Positions 11,216 to 21,101 of a stretch of 64,000 nucleotides of DNA are shown here, one piece after another (positions within the stretch are counted from its first letter, which is position 1; each line of letters opens with the position of its first letter). The position numbers and the translations under genes were made by a program. This DNA comes from Orychophragmus violaceus (taxonomy: Eukaryota > Streptophyta > Magnoliopsida > Brassicales > Brassicaceae): the NCBI GenBank assembly GCA_030180135.1, contig CM058232.1, positions 96,584,630 through 96,648,629 on the forward strand, read 5' to 3'. A model generated the notes under the pieces. The model made no database searches. It saw only the letters and a program-made list of their open reading frames with translations, and was not told where the DNA came from.

Positions 11216-11323
11216 AGACATCCAGTCACGTTTTAATTAAGACGGCGTCGTTTTGGTTCATATGAAAAATCTGGGAAATCGTTTCTTCTCTCTTCGCGAT
11301 TTTAGATCAGAAAATTAGGGTTC

Positions 11324-11821
11324 ATGTCTTCTAAAAGCAAATCAACTGGGTTTTGTGGTTCTTCAAGTATGAATAAATCGATTGCATCAGGTAATTCCTT
11401 ATTCTTTCAAAATATCGTTTGATTGTGTTATATGAGACGATAGTTGTGATACAATTTTAAACTGGACAGGAATGAGAAAGCAAAGTAGTGAAAGGGGGTT
11501 TCCGAAATCATGTGATTGGTGTGGAGAGAATTCGGTGATGAGAACGTCTAGGACTGTTGATAATCCTGGTAGAATCTTTCACTGCTGCCCAAATGGATCG
11601 GAAAAGGTATGAGACACGATTTTTAATGGGTACTATGTGATGGATTTGAGCTTTAAATTTTCTTGTAGGAGAAGAACCATTTGTTTAAATGGACAGATGA
11701 AGGTGTTGTCGAAGAAATCGAAGATATCAAAAGCTCGATTGAAGAAAACTTTAGGAAATTGGATACCGAGACACACACAACTCAAGATTTGGTCGCTAGT
11801 TATGGGAAGAAGATTGAATAA
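11324..11821 (+). CDS. GRF-type zinc-finger protein carried by the MULE
   Basis: Three exons with GT/AG borders (11324-11390, 11470-11606, 11669-11821) join to 119 codons, giving 118 residues. The middle exon has CDWCGENSVMRTSRT then NPGRIFHCCPN, and exon 3 begins with HLFKWTDE, the C-x2-C ... NPGR-x-F-x-C ... F-x-W-x-D pattern of GRF zinc fingers, which bind nucleic acid. A charged helical tail (EEIEDIKSSIEENFRKLD) follows. Beyond the TAA the same frame still looks coding-like (LETVVVGLENGL), with further stops, so the C-terminus may have been cut short by mutation. It lies just inside the left repeat and is transcribed towards the transposase. A role in transposition or silencing is conjecture. 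Confidence 0.7.
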
Positions 11822-12236
11822 CTTGAGACTGTTGTTGTTGGGTTAGAGAATGGTCTATAAGATGTCAGAAACAAGATTCATGGTTGGGAGTGCTTATGTT
11901 GTCGGGTTATGTAGGAATAAGACTTTGTGAGACTTTGTGAACATGTATTGCTTCTCGGGTATGAACATCGTATGTATTTGTGTTGGTATGAATAAGAAAG
12001 CAACTCGTCTAACTCCTAAAATCATCTTCTGATTATCATCATGACATCCATTAACAAAAACATACCATAACGGTTCCTAAAGCTTACATAATCCGAACAT
12101 AAAGCTTCCTACATAGACCGATCATAAACGTCTTACACAAAAAACGAACCACAAGCTTCGTCCCGACAATCTTCTTACCCCCAAAAAAAAACAGAAGCTT
12201 ATTACACCTAAAAGAAAACCGAAAACAGACATAAAG

Positions 12237-15152
12237 CTAATCCAAAGCTGGAGAAGTCTGAGTTGGTTGACTACATCCGCCACCGTAATCAATGACCATC
12301 GACACCGCTTGATCACTCTTCTTCTTCCTCGGATAAACCTTCATAGGCTTGTTAGGAACACCATAGTTAGAACAAGCCAAGGCATTATGGCCAGCAATAC
12401 CACACCTGTAAAAATGAATGACCTTACGATGCTTGAACACCTTCTTTCCCTTAGTAGGACTCTCGTGAATTTATTTCATCCTCTTATGTGGATTCTTCTT
12501 CTACCTTTCTCTGCTTCTCTCGGTGGTGGCTCAATATGTGTTCCGCTAGTTTCCTTCCAAAACTTCATACCCTCAACTGGAGTAATCGAGTCGCTATACT
12601 GCATCTTCCAAGTGCTAGCCAAGTAACAGTCATGCACATAGTCTTTTGCATCTAGTTTCTTATCCACAAACACCTTCAAAGCATGCCTACACGGAATCCC
12701 TGTGACATCTCACTTCCTACAAATACAAGATCTTTTCTCAATATTAACCGTGTGAGAAGTTCCTTTCTCAGACACTTCAGAAACACCATTTGGTCCAGGA
12801 AATCGTTTTAGCCACTTCCTCTCCTGCTCCTCGACAGCCAATGTCTTCGCCACCTTCAAACTGTACTTAGATTTGTACTTGATTAGCTTATTCTTCCTCA
12901 TCTCAATACGCACCATCGTCTGTCTGCGCATAGTTTCCAACATCTCAACCAATGGCAAAGACCTTGCCTTCTCCAAACCGCTATTGTATGACTCGGAGAA
13001 GTTGTTCAGAGCGTCTTCACAAACCGGATTTGTGCTAAAAAAGCCCGACTGCACGTGGATGGGTTCCTTGCCATCAGGTCATTAAAAACCCCGATATCAT
13101 ATTCTTTGACTCTCTTCAGCGCAGCTTCGTAATCAGCCATATTAAAGCTATCTGCTACTGCCTAAAACAGCTTCTTCAACTCTGGTTTCCTAGGATGTAA
13201 CTTCTTCAAGTTACCGTAGACATGTCTAACGCACATCCGATGTTCTACATTTGGTAGTTCAGCTTGCACAGCATTTATCAAACCCTGCAATCCAAGAAGC
13301 TCTTATACGTACTGTTATAGAAACAAGAAGATAAATAAATGACTTAACTAATGTTCGTACCTTCTGCTTATAAGAGATCAGTGTGAAGCCTTTCCCATCC
13401 CCAAGACCCAAATCAGTTATCAAGTGTTGAATGAACCATTTCCAGTTATTGGTGTCCTCAACTCGAACAACACCCCAAGCGACAGGGTAAATCTGGTTAT
13501 TTGTGTTTCGTCCCACGGCTGCTAGTAGCTGTCCTCTTGTCGTAGACTTCAGAAAACAGCCATCTATTCCAAATATAGGTCGACAGTGAGCTCGCCAGAT
13601 AGTTTTAAGTGCTTGGAAGCACACATAGAACTTGTCAAGAAGCTCAACTCCATCTTCTGTAGTAAATGTTACGAGATCCACTGTCGAGTTTGGGTTTGAC
13701 CTATCAAACAAACGAGAAGAGTTAGTTGTGCAGGCTATTTAAACTCGGGTATGAACATCATAATGTACTTGGATTTACTCTAATATTTGCTCCCTGTAGT
13801 CTTTCATTCTTGAATATTGCTCATCAAATTCAGTTGCTACCATGTCAAGTGCTTTCCTTTTTGCCTTTCGACAGATATCATACGTTACTGTCAAGTTATA
13901 ACGCTCTTGTATGCCTTCTTGAATTGCTTTAGGCTTGAATCCAGGATTGTTTATGATCTCATTTACAAGCATCTCAGCAATAACCCTTTCAGTCAGTAAC
14001 CTACAATACCCATCTCTCGTACATGAATGGTGTCCTTGATGCGTCTTGATCATATAAAGTCCCACAAACTCCTCGTAGGAGCAATAGACCCGCCAAGCAC
14101 ATGGTTTTTTACCTTTCACCGCACATTTAGCTTCACACCTATCATATCCCCAACGAGTGTACTTGACGTTCCTTTCTTCTTTCAAAGCATTCTCGAGAAC
14201 GGCTTCCTTAAACTCCTTGATACTCTCAAAGACTAGCATAACCTTCAACTCCCCACTGCCTTTTATGTATCTCTCATACCTTTGATCATTGTCTTCTTCT
14301 TCATCATCTGAAGCAGGTGGAGTGTTCCTATATGCTTCATTATCCTCTTCATCATCAACAATCCAGCAACAGTACCTTCTACACGTTCTTCTTGAGGATA
14401 TCGGGCATTAACACGTTCCTCACAGTCATCACCCACACTTGCTTCTCTGCCTCATCGTCCTCATGTCTCTCTGTCTCATTGTCTTCGTCTTTCTCGGTCT
14501 CATCTTCCTCATCTCTCTCTGGCCCATCGTCCTCATCTCTCTCTGGTCCATCGTGATCAACCCTCCCTGCGTCATCAAATGGTTCAACGTGGACATCTTC
14601 ATGCTCAAGAAATATCTCCACATTCTTGTTACAACCAGCCGCGATACACATATTTGTAAAATTGGAAGACCCGTCACACATAATCTTCAGCTGCTGCATG
14701 TTCTCGTGGGGTAGCTTATACCAGATTCTTTGTCGATTCATATCGACAATTGCTGCTTCATTAATTCCTCTAAATAGATTGGCCGCCGCAGTGTGGAGAA
14801 AATGTATCTTCCCACCAATATAGAATGTCTGTCCATTCACTGTGTCGAAATTTCCTCTGTAGCTTATGACAAACGCAATATCTGTGTCGTCACTGAGACA
14901 AGAAAACATAACAAAAACGGTCAGTATTTTCAAATAATGTTCACTGAGACATTACATCGAGCACATGGAGTGCTATATCAAATCTTCATAACCATTGAAG
15001 AAATCTAAACAATTTGTGTCTCAAATTCATGTTAATTAGTCATCTAAAACAATATAACAAAGAATTGAAGCATAATCTACATCTAAAATCGAAGCTTTTT
15101 CTCTTGTTTAACCCTAATTTCTGTCTAAGAAATTCGAGAACACTAACCTCAT
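12237..15152 (-). pseudogene. MuDR-type transposase, decayed
   Basis: The domains of a MULE transposase read in order on the minus strand. A 5-nt first exon (15152-15148, ATGAG) may splice to a segment starting DDTDIAFVISYRGNF near 14893, followed by an acidic Asp/Glu-rich linker (14570-14400). Next comes the N-terminal DNA-binding region (KYTRWGYDRCEAKCAVKG, 14248-13775). The MULE core follows (IFGIDGCFLKSTTRGQLLAAVGRN, 13711-13380). Further downstream are HRMCVRHVYGNLKK, a SWIM-type segment with CDVTGIPCRHALK near 12690, and a C-terminal CCHC knuckle (YRCGIAGHNALAC, about 12400). The frame is interrupted by an in-frame stop near 13163 (KKLF then TAG) and by shifts near 14390, 13090 and 12480, so no full-length product is expected. 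Confidence 0.85.
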
Positions 15153-15449
15153 TTTCGAAGAATTGACGCAATCCAACCGCGGTTTTTGAAAGCCCTGTTA
15201 TATTCTTTGACTCTTTCTACACCTAATTGACGAAATTTCTTCTTCCCTCTCGGTGTCTCTGAGTTTTCTCTATCGAAGTTTCGATTTCTCTGTTATGAGC
15301 TTTGTGTTCTTCGCCAAATCTTTCCTTAATTAATTCTTCTTTTTTTGAGCTAACTAAACAAAACGACGTCGTGTTATTTAGTTTATTACTATTTTTTTTA
15401 TTAGCTTAGAATATTACCACGGAATTACCACGTAATATTCGGAAACTGC

Positions 15450-15652
15450 CACGTAATACTCCGTAACCGAGCCACTAAACACCGTCTGGGTCAAACTAAC
15501 GTTCTGTTAGTCAAAGCATGAAAAGTCCAAATTGTTTTAGTTTATGAGATTCAAATTTAAAATGAATTGGTGTATGAAATTGCACAGATACGGAGTTCGG
15601 GTATTGATTGGGACTGTGGCTCATTGTTGAGGTATGAATAAGCCGAATTCCC
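15450..15652 (-). repeat. MULE right terminal inverted repeat
   Basis: Reverse-complement partner of the left repeat. It ends ...gccgaattccc at 15652, directly followed by the duplicated target tatatttaaa. Confidence 0.9.
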
Positions 15653-15699
15653 TATATTTAAACACTGGTTACAATAGAATTTCATTTAGTATAAAAATA

Positions 15700-16054
15700 G
15701 AGAAAAGTCATAAGATAGCACAAAAATATACCTTGTCATAAATATAGCACAAAAAAAAATAATTCACATTTTTAGCATTATTTAGATTACAAAGCTGTTA
15801 TAACATTATATAATTTAGGGTTAATGGTTTATTTTTAGGGTTTATTATTTAGGGTTTAGGGTTTAGTATTTAGGGTTAATGTTTATTATTTAAGGTTTAG
15901 GGTTTAGTATTTAGGGTTTGGGGTTTAGAGTTTAAGTTTTAGGATTAGGGTTAATTTAGTCTTTACCTTTTAGTAAATATTATTTTGTGATTTTTCCTCC
16001 TTGTTGCTATATTTATGATAACACATGTTTTTGTGCTATTTTGTGATTTGCCCA
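15700..16054. mobile_element. MITE with ~50-bp inverted ends and telomere-like core
   Basis: The left end (about 15700-15750) reads as gatagcacaaaaatat...cataaatatagcac. The reverse complement of the right end (about 16005-16054) gives aatagcacaaaaacat...cataaatatagcaac. The core (15815-15955) is made of irregular repeats of the plant telomere unit (tttaggg) and variants such as tatttaggg. A small non-autonomous DNA element is the best fit. I could not define a target duplication, so the family is open. Confidence 0.55.
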
Positions 16055-16731
16055 CAAATTCAAACAAAATTTGAAAATTTACTTCATTTATGAAATAAAA
16101 GTATTTTAAAACATTACTTATTGGGGAACTGTTACATCACATGTTTAATTTGTATTTATTTGGGTTACATTACTGCTTAATAAGATTTATATGGCTAGTT
16201 AGAGTGTTTCCGTTAATTAAGGATGAGGATAATTTGGAAATAGTGAGATACTGTGTTGCTTTAGGGTATAGTTAGGTAGTTTGTAGTTAAATTAGGTTAG
16301 GGTTTAAGGGAATTTAAAAAGAGGAGACAAAAGAAAAGAAGAAGCGTGAATGGCGCGAAGTTAACGGCGCCGAGTCTTGGGACTTAATCAAAAAAGGTGT
16401 TTAGTGTAATGGAGACGAAATTGATACCTTAATTCCCACTTTACTATTTAATTTGTCCCTCTTTTTATGCATTTTCGTTAAATTATTCTTCTCTCGTTAT
16501 TTGATGGAACATTCTTTTAGTGTTTGCGTAATAACATAAGCAAATAAAAAAGGGGACAACGTGTCTGGTCGTCGTGGTCGATGTTAGTTCAATGATTATT
16601 ATTATGGTGGTATATAATAATTTTACCACGGTTTAAGCAGACGCGTGATGAAAAAGTAATGTGTTATAACTTATTAGTAATTGTAATCATTCCATGTCAC
16701 TATAATAGGACTCGGATATTATATTGTTATA
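16055..16731. other. Intergenic DNA without a recognised feature
   Basis: Low-complexity AT-rich sequence with one more GC-rich patch (about 16340-16390, gcgcgaagttaacggcgcc). No sustained reading frame and no inverted ends that I could define. Confidence 0.4.
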
Positions 16732-16964
16732 TACTCCCTCCGTTTCACAAAGATACATGTTTTAGAAAAAAAATTGTTTCACAAAGATATATTTTTTTTA
16801 ACTTTTCTATGCACACTTTATTAATTAATGATGATGTTTTGAAAATTTTAAAAAGATTAATTAAATTTATTGAATTACTATTGGTTTAAAGATATTGGAA
16901 ACTGTAGAGTAACAAAAATTGATGCATTTTTTTTTTTTTTTGACACCAATAACTCATATTACTT

Positions 16965-19900
16965 TTAATTAAAAAGTACAAAGTTCTGCAAATCAGCCTT
17001 ACACAAGGCTTGAAGCCAAACAGGAAAATCAGAAGCAATAGACGGGGAGTACAACATTAGTTGGTGACTTGCACCGGCTAAAGTATCCGCCGCTTTGTTG
17101 AAATCTCTAGGTTGGAACACAAAATCAACTTCTTCGAACTCCATCGCTCTTGTCTTGATTTCATGGACAAACGGAGCCAGACTCGGCCATTGGTTAGGTT
17201 CCTGTAGAGCTAGGATTAGGTCCCTGCAATCTGTCTGAAACAATACCTTCTTGGCGCCTAATGAAGCGATACTATTCACTGCCCAAAGAGCTGCTTCAGT
17301 TTCTGCAAACAGAGCAGAGCAAACCTTTGGAATGGCTTGCATTCCGTGGTACATGGGGGCTCCAGCACTGTTGACCAGTGTCCATCCCAAACCAGAGCTA
17401 GGGAGATGTTCTGACCACGCAGCATCCCAGTTACAGACCAGCCAATCCACGCCTTTCAACCTCTTTTTGCTCAGCTCCAAATCTTCATTAGTCCTTGCAT
17501 CAGGGGTCGGTTCTTCCTCCTCCTCTTCTTGGCTTTTTAACCACAGTTCAGTATCCATCTTTGCCTTCGACATGGTGAGGTGTGCCGGGTCATCCTTTGC
17601 ATTGAAACAGAATGTGTTCATTGCCTTCCATAATCTCCATAATACCCAGGGAAAGTAACAAAGATTCTCCTCTGTGAAGTTCTCATTAGTCTCAGCCAAT
17701 AAGAAAGAGGCAAAGTTGGTGAATATGGAATCTGTTATCATGCTCGGAAATATTCCTGACCATGGCGATAAAGACCATACAAGCTTAGCATAGGCACACT
17801 CAAACAGCACATGATTCACAGATTCCGGGCCTAAACCACATCTAGCACACCTATCGTCAGTCGCCATATGACGATATTTCAAATTACCGGACACTGCTAG
17901 ATTGTTGGATAAGCACCTCCACAAGAAATTCCTAACCTTAGGACTCGTATTGCATTTCCACACAGCTTTGTAGAGAGGGTTTAAGGATGGACCGACTGTG
18001 TTGAACTCCAAAGATGTCGACCTCAGAACATGGACCAAAGTCCAGTATGCCGACTTAACAGTGTATAGTCCTGACTTGTTGTAACACCACCGATAACCAC
18101 CCTTATGGTTCCCTGAGGCCACACTCACCGACATGACCAATTCCCTGTCCTCCTCATGAATAACTTCCGCAATACGTTCAAGGTTCCATCCCTGCCCATT
18201 TTCCCTTCTAAGATCCATGAAAGAACAATTGTTTAGGATCTGGTTGGGAGCAGGTCTCGGTGGTCTAGGAGGGGAGCTTGGCAGCCATGGATCAGACCAC
18301 AGCTTGACATCCGACCCCGCTCCGACCATTCTGACCGTACCAGCTTGCAACAGGTGTTGGGACGAGTGGATACTGCGCCAAGCAAAGGAAGGCCGGGATC
18401 CGAGAGCAGCTGTGAGAGGTGAACCGTTCTTAAAATATCTACCCCGGAAGACTCGCGCCAGTAAAGACTCTGGACAATTGATCATCCTCCATAGTTGCTT
18501 GCCCAACAAAGCGATATTGAAGCTTTCAATATCCCGGAATCCAAGTCCTCCTTCGCCCTTCGGTATACTGATTTTTGGCCAGGATTTCCAATGAATGCCG
18601 CGCCCACTCTCACTGTTTTTCCACCAAAAACTTGCCATCACCGAGACAAGACCTTCACATACTGTTTTTGGAAGGCGGAAACATGTCATCGTGAAAGTGG
18701 GCATAGCCATGGCCACCGCTTTGAGGAGTACCTCTTTCCCAGCTTGAGACAAGTACTTCGTAGTCCATCCATTGACACGAGCTGAAAGGCGTTCCCGGAG
18801 CTTATTTAGAATGTCAACTCGTGAACCTACAAATGATTCATGGAGGCCGAGGTAGACTCCCTCTCCTCCCTCTTTGTCAACACCAAGAAGCTCTTTCAAC
18901 TCTGTTTTTGTGTTCTCATCAATCTTTTTTCCAAAAATGATGCTCGATTTGGTAGGACTCACTTTTTGTCCCGAGACTGCACCAAAGGCAGTAATGATTT
19001 GGAACAATTCCGACGCCTCTTCTCTTGTTGCACGACAAAACAGGAGTGTATCATCGGCAAACAGAAGATGGGATATTGGGGGCGCGTCCGCAGCCACCTT
19101 AAGTCCTGTTATCCTCCTTTGAGACTCTGCATTATGAAGGAGTTGAGCGAGAATCTCGGAGCACAAGATGAACAGGTATGGTGATAGCGGGTCGCCTTGT
19201 CTAATACCCCTTGTCGGTTTTATCCTCCCATGAGGCTGGCCATTGATTAAAACTGCATAAGAGACAGATGACACACATTTCATGATTAGTTTAATCCAAT
19301 GTGTATCAAAACCTAGAGTCAATAAAGCTTTTTCAATAAACTTCCACTCTAGTCTATCATATGCCTTAGCCATATCAGTTTTTATGGACATAAAATGCTT
19401 TGAAACACTATCTCGAGTACGTAAGGCGTGAACCGTCTCGTGAGCAATAAGGATGTTGTCTGAAATGAGGCGTCCTTGAACAAACGCCGACTGTGTCTCT
19501 GAGACTAAATCTGGCATCATTGGCTTGAGTCTCCGCACCATCAACTTCGCAATGATCTTGTATGCAACATTGCATAAACTTATAGGTCGGTACTCAGTCA
19601 GGTCGGTTGGATTAGTGTTCTTCGGGATCAAACAAATGTTTGTTTCATTCAGTCGCTCCTCAAGATCCCCAGAAACAAAGAAACACTGCACCATCCGTGT
19701 TATATGAGGCCCGACTTCCTCCCAGCACGCTTGAAAGAAGTGACCAGTTAAACCATCTGGACCAGGACATTTTCCAGGATTAATATCGAAGGCAGCTTCT
19801 CTAACCTCTTCAGCGGTGACCGGTCTGCTCAGCTTTACATTATGCTCCTCTGAAACCTTGGCTTGAATTCCATCAAACAAAGAATCATCATCAGGGGGGG

Positions 19901-21101
19901 AGTCCGAGGTGAAGAGTCTGCCAAAGTAATCCTCAGCCACTGCTCCCATCTCCTCGTTAGTGAAACACTCTCTCCCATTCCCATCTTTAAGGCTCTTCAG
20001 CTGGTTCCTTTCTCTTCTTGCTTTGGTGGCTGCGAAAAAGAAACTAGAGTGACGGTCCCCTGATTTAAGCCAGTGAATGCAGCTCTTTTGCTGCCAATAT
20101 TCCTCTTCTTCACGCGATTCTTTATTCAAGGCTTGTCGAAGTTCCTTGAGTTTCCCAGTATCAAAATGCTCCTGGTGAGTGAGCTCATGAATTTCCTTCT
20201 GTAACTCAGAAATCCTCTTGGCCGAGTTTGGAACATTTGCCTTTCTCCAGCCAGAAATCTTCTTCCGACATCCTGCTAATTTGGCCACCAGAGAACCAGA
20301 ACCGGGCTCATCTTGCTGCTCCCAAAAACCTTTGACTATGTCCTTAAAACCCGCAGCCTTGATCCATCTCTTGTCAAACCGGAACCCAGCCTTATTCCGG
20401 TGTTGCTCACCACTCATGTTTAGGATCAAGGGGCTGTGATCAGATTCCGCCCTTTGCAAATATAGATAATGCGCTTGGGGGAAAAGATCCAGCCACTCCA
20501 CATTACAAACCGCTCTGTCAAGACGACAGTGAACTATGTCGTCATATCTACAACCATACCAAGATAGCGGATTGCCGTAGAAAGGAAACTCTATCATGCC
20601 GCAAGCATTTAGCATTGCATTGAACGGGGCAAATGAGTTCTCAGACCTCGTTATACCACCTTGCTTTTCATGATTACCACAAATCTCATTGAAATCTCCG
20701 GCCATCAACCATGGTTCATGTCTGTTTAAGCCAATGCGGGTCAGCTTCTCCCAAACATAATCTCGGTTTCCTCTAGCTGGATCTCCATACACAAACGTCA
20801 CAAAGAAACTCTTATTCTGCCAAGTGATTTTAGTGTCAATAAAACGAGAATTTGACTCTAAAACCCTGACTTGCACTGAATCTTTCCATAAAATTACTAA
20901 ACCACCACTCCTTCCCTCCGGTTCTACAGTGTGAAGATCATAGAACCCTAGGAAGCCAACTACATTCTCTAAATACTCTCGCTTGTTCTTGGTCTCACTT
21001 AGGAACAATAAGTCTGGGAGATATCGACCACATATCTCCGTAAGACGCCGAACTGTAGGGGTGCTCCCAATCCCCTGACAGTTCCAAGCCAATAGCCTCA
21101 T
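16965..21101 (-). CDS. LINE ORF2: endonuclease, reverse transcriptase and RNase H
   Basis: ORF2 makes the enzyme that nicks target DNA and copies the element RNA. From the ATG at 21101 (MRLLAWNCQGIG) it encodes 1,378 residues; the frame extends slightly further upstream but only to a GTG. The apurinic-type endonuclease shows WNCQG, the Glu in SETKN, GDFNEI and SDHSPL. The reverse transcriptase follows, with CPGPDGLTG, IPKNTNPTDLTEYRPISLCN, MAKAYDRLEW, GIRQGDPLSP and the catalytic LLFADDTLLF. A zinc-binding zf-RVT segment has CARCGLGPESVNHVLFEC. A C-terminal RNase H retains the Asp in NWDAAW, the Glu in AETEAALWA and the Asp in FQTDCRDL. Every catalytic motif I can recognise is intact. The start codon overlaps the ORF1 stop as ATGA. 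Confidence 0.95.
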   Translation of the reverse strand: MRLLAWNCQGIGSTPTVRRLTEICGRYLPDLLFLSETKNKREYLENVVGFLGFYDLHTVEPEGRSGGLVILWKDSVQVRVLESNSRFIDTKITWQNKSFFVTFVYGDPARGNRDYVWEKLTRIGLNRHEPWLMAGDFNEICGNHEKQGGITRSENSFAPFNAMLNACGMIEFPFYGNPLSWYGCRYDDIVHCRLDRAVCNVEWLDLFPQAHYLYLQRAESDHSPLILNMSGEQHRNKAGFRFDKRWIKAAGFKDIVKGFWEQQDEPGSGSLVAKLAGCRKKISGWRKANVPNSAKRISELQKEIHELTHQEHFDTGKLKELRQALNKESREEEEYWQQKSCIHWLKSGDRHSSFFFAATKARRERNQLKSLKDGNGRECFTNEEMGAVAEDYFGRLFTSDSPPDDDSLFDGIQAKVSEEHNVKLSRPVTAEEVREAAFDINPGKCPGPDGLTGHFFQACWEEVGPHITRMVQCFFVSGDLEERLNETNICLIPKNTNPTDLTEYRPISLCNVAYKIIAKLMVRRLKPMMPDLVSETQSAFVQGRLISDNILIAHETVHALRTRDSVSKHFMSIKTDMAKAYDRLEWKFIEKALLTLGFDTHWIKLIMKCVSSVSYAVLINGQPHGRIKPTRGIRQGDPLSPYLFILCSEILAQLLHNAESQRRITGLKVAADAPPISHLLFADDTLLFCRATREEASELFQIITAFGAVSGQKVSPTKSSIIFGKKIDENTKTELKELLGVDKEGGEGVYLGLHESFVGSRVDILNKLRERLSARVNGWTTKYLSQAGKEVLLKAVAMAMPTFTMTCFRLPKTVCEGLVSVMASFWWKNSESGRGIHWKSWPKISIPKGEGGLGFRDIESFNIALLGKQLWRMINCPESLLARVFRGRYFKNGSPLTAALGSRPSFAWRSIHSSQHLLQAGTVRMVGAGSDVKLWSDPWLPSSPPRPPRPAPNQILNNCSFMDLRRENGQGWNLERIAEVIHEEDRELVMSVSVASGNHKGGYRWCYNKSGLYTVKSAYWTLVHVLRSTSLEFNTVGPSLNPLYKAVWKCNTSPKVRNFLWRCLSNNLAVSGNLKYRHMATDDRCARCGLGPESVNHVLFECAYAKLVWSLSPWSGIFPSMITDSIFTNFASFLLAETNENFTEENLCYFPWVLWRLWKAMNTFCFNAKDDPAHLTMSKAKMDTELWLKSQEEEEEEPTPDARTNEDLELSKKRLKGVDWLVCNWDAAWSEHLPSSGLGWTLVNSAGAPMYHGMQAIPKVCSALFAETEAALWAVNSIASLGAKKVLFQTDCRDLILALQEPNQWPSLAPFVHEIKTRAMEFEEVDFVFQPRDFNKAADTLAGASHQLMLYSPSIASDFPVWLQALCKADLQNFVLFN

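Larger units (their letters stand above)
11010..15652. mobile_element. Mutator-like element (MULE) with long terminal inverted repeats
   Basis: A 4,643-bp element bounded by tatatttaaa at 11000-11009 and 15653-15662, a 10-bp direct repeat consistent with the roughly 9-bp Mutator target duplication. Its ends are inverted repeats of about 200 bp beginning ggg..tcggcttattcatacc. Inside are a MuDR-type transposase on the minus strand (12237-15152, several disablements) and a small GRF zinc-finger gene on the plus strand (11324-11821). Gene content, long repeats and duplication together make the assignment strong. The element is probably no longer autonomous. Confidence 0.93.

Noticed and set aside
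15815..15955. True telomere or chromosome end
   Set aside because: The repeats are irregular, short, flanked by unique DNA and enclosed by inverted ends of a small element.
17251..20439. Many plus-strand ORFs of 60-135 codons
   Set aside because: Antisense shadows of the LINE ORF2.
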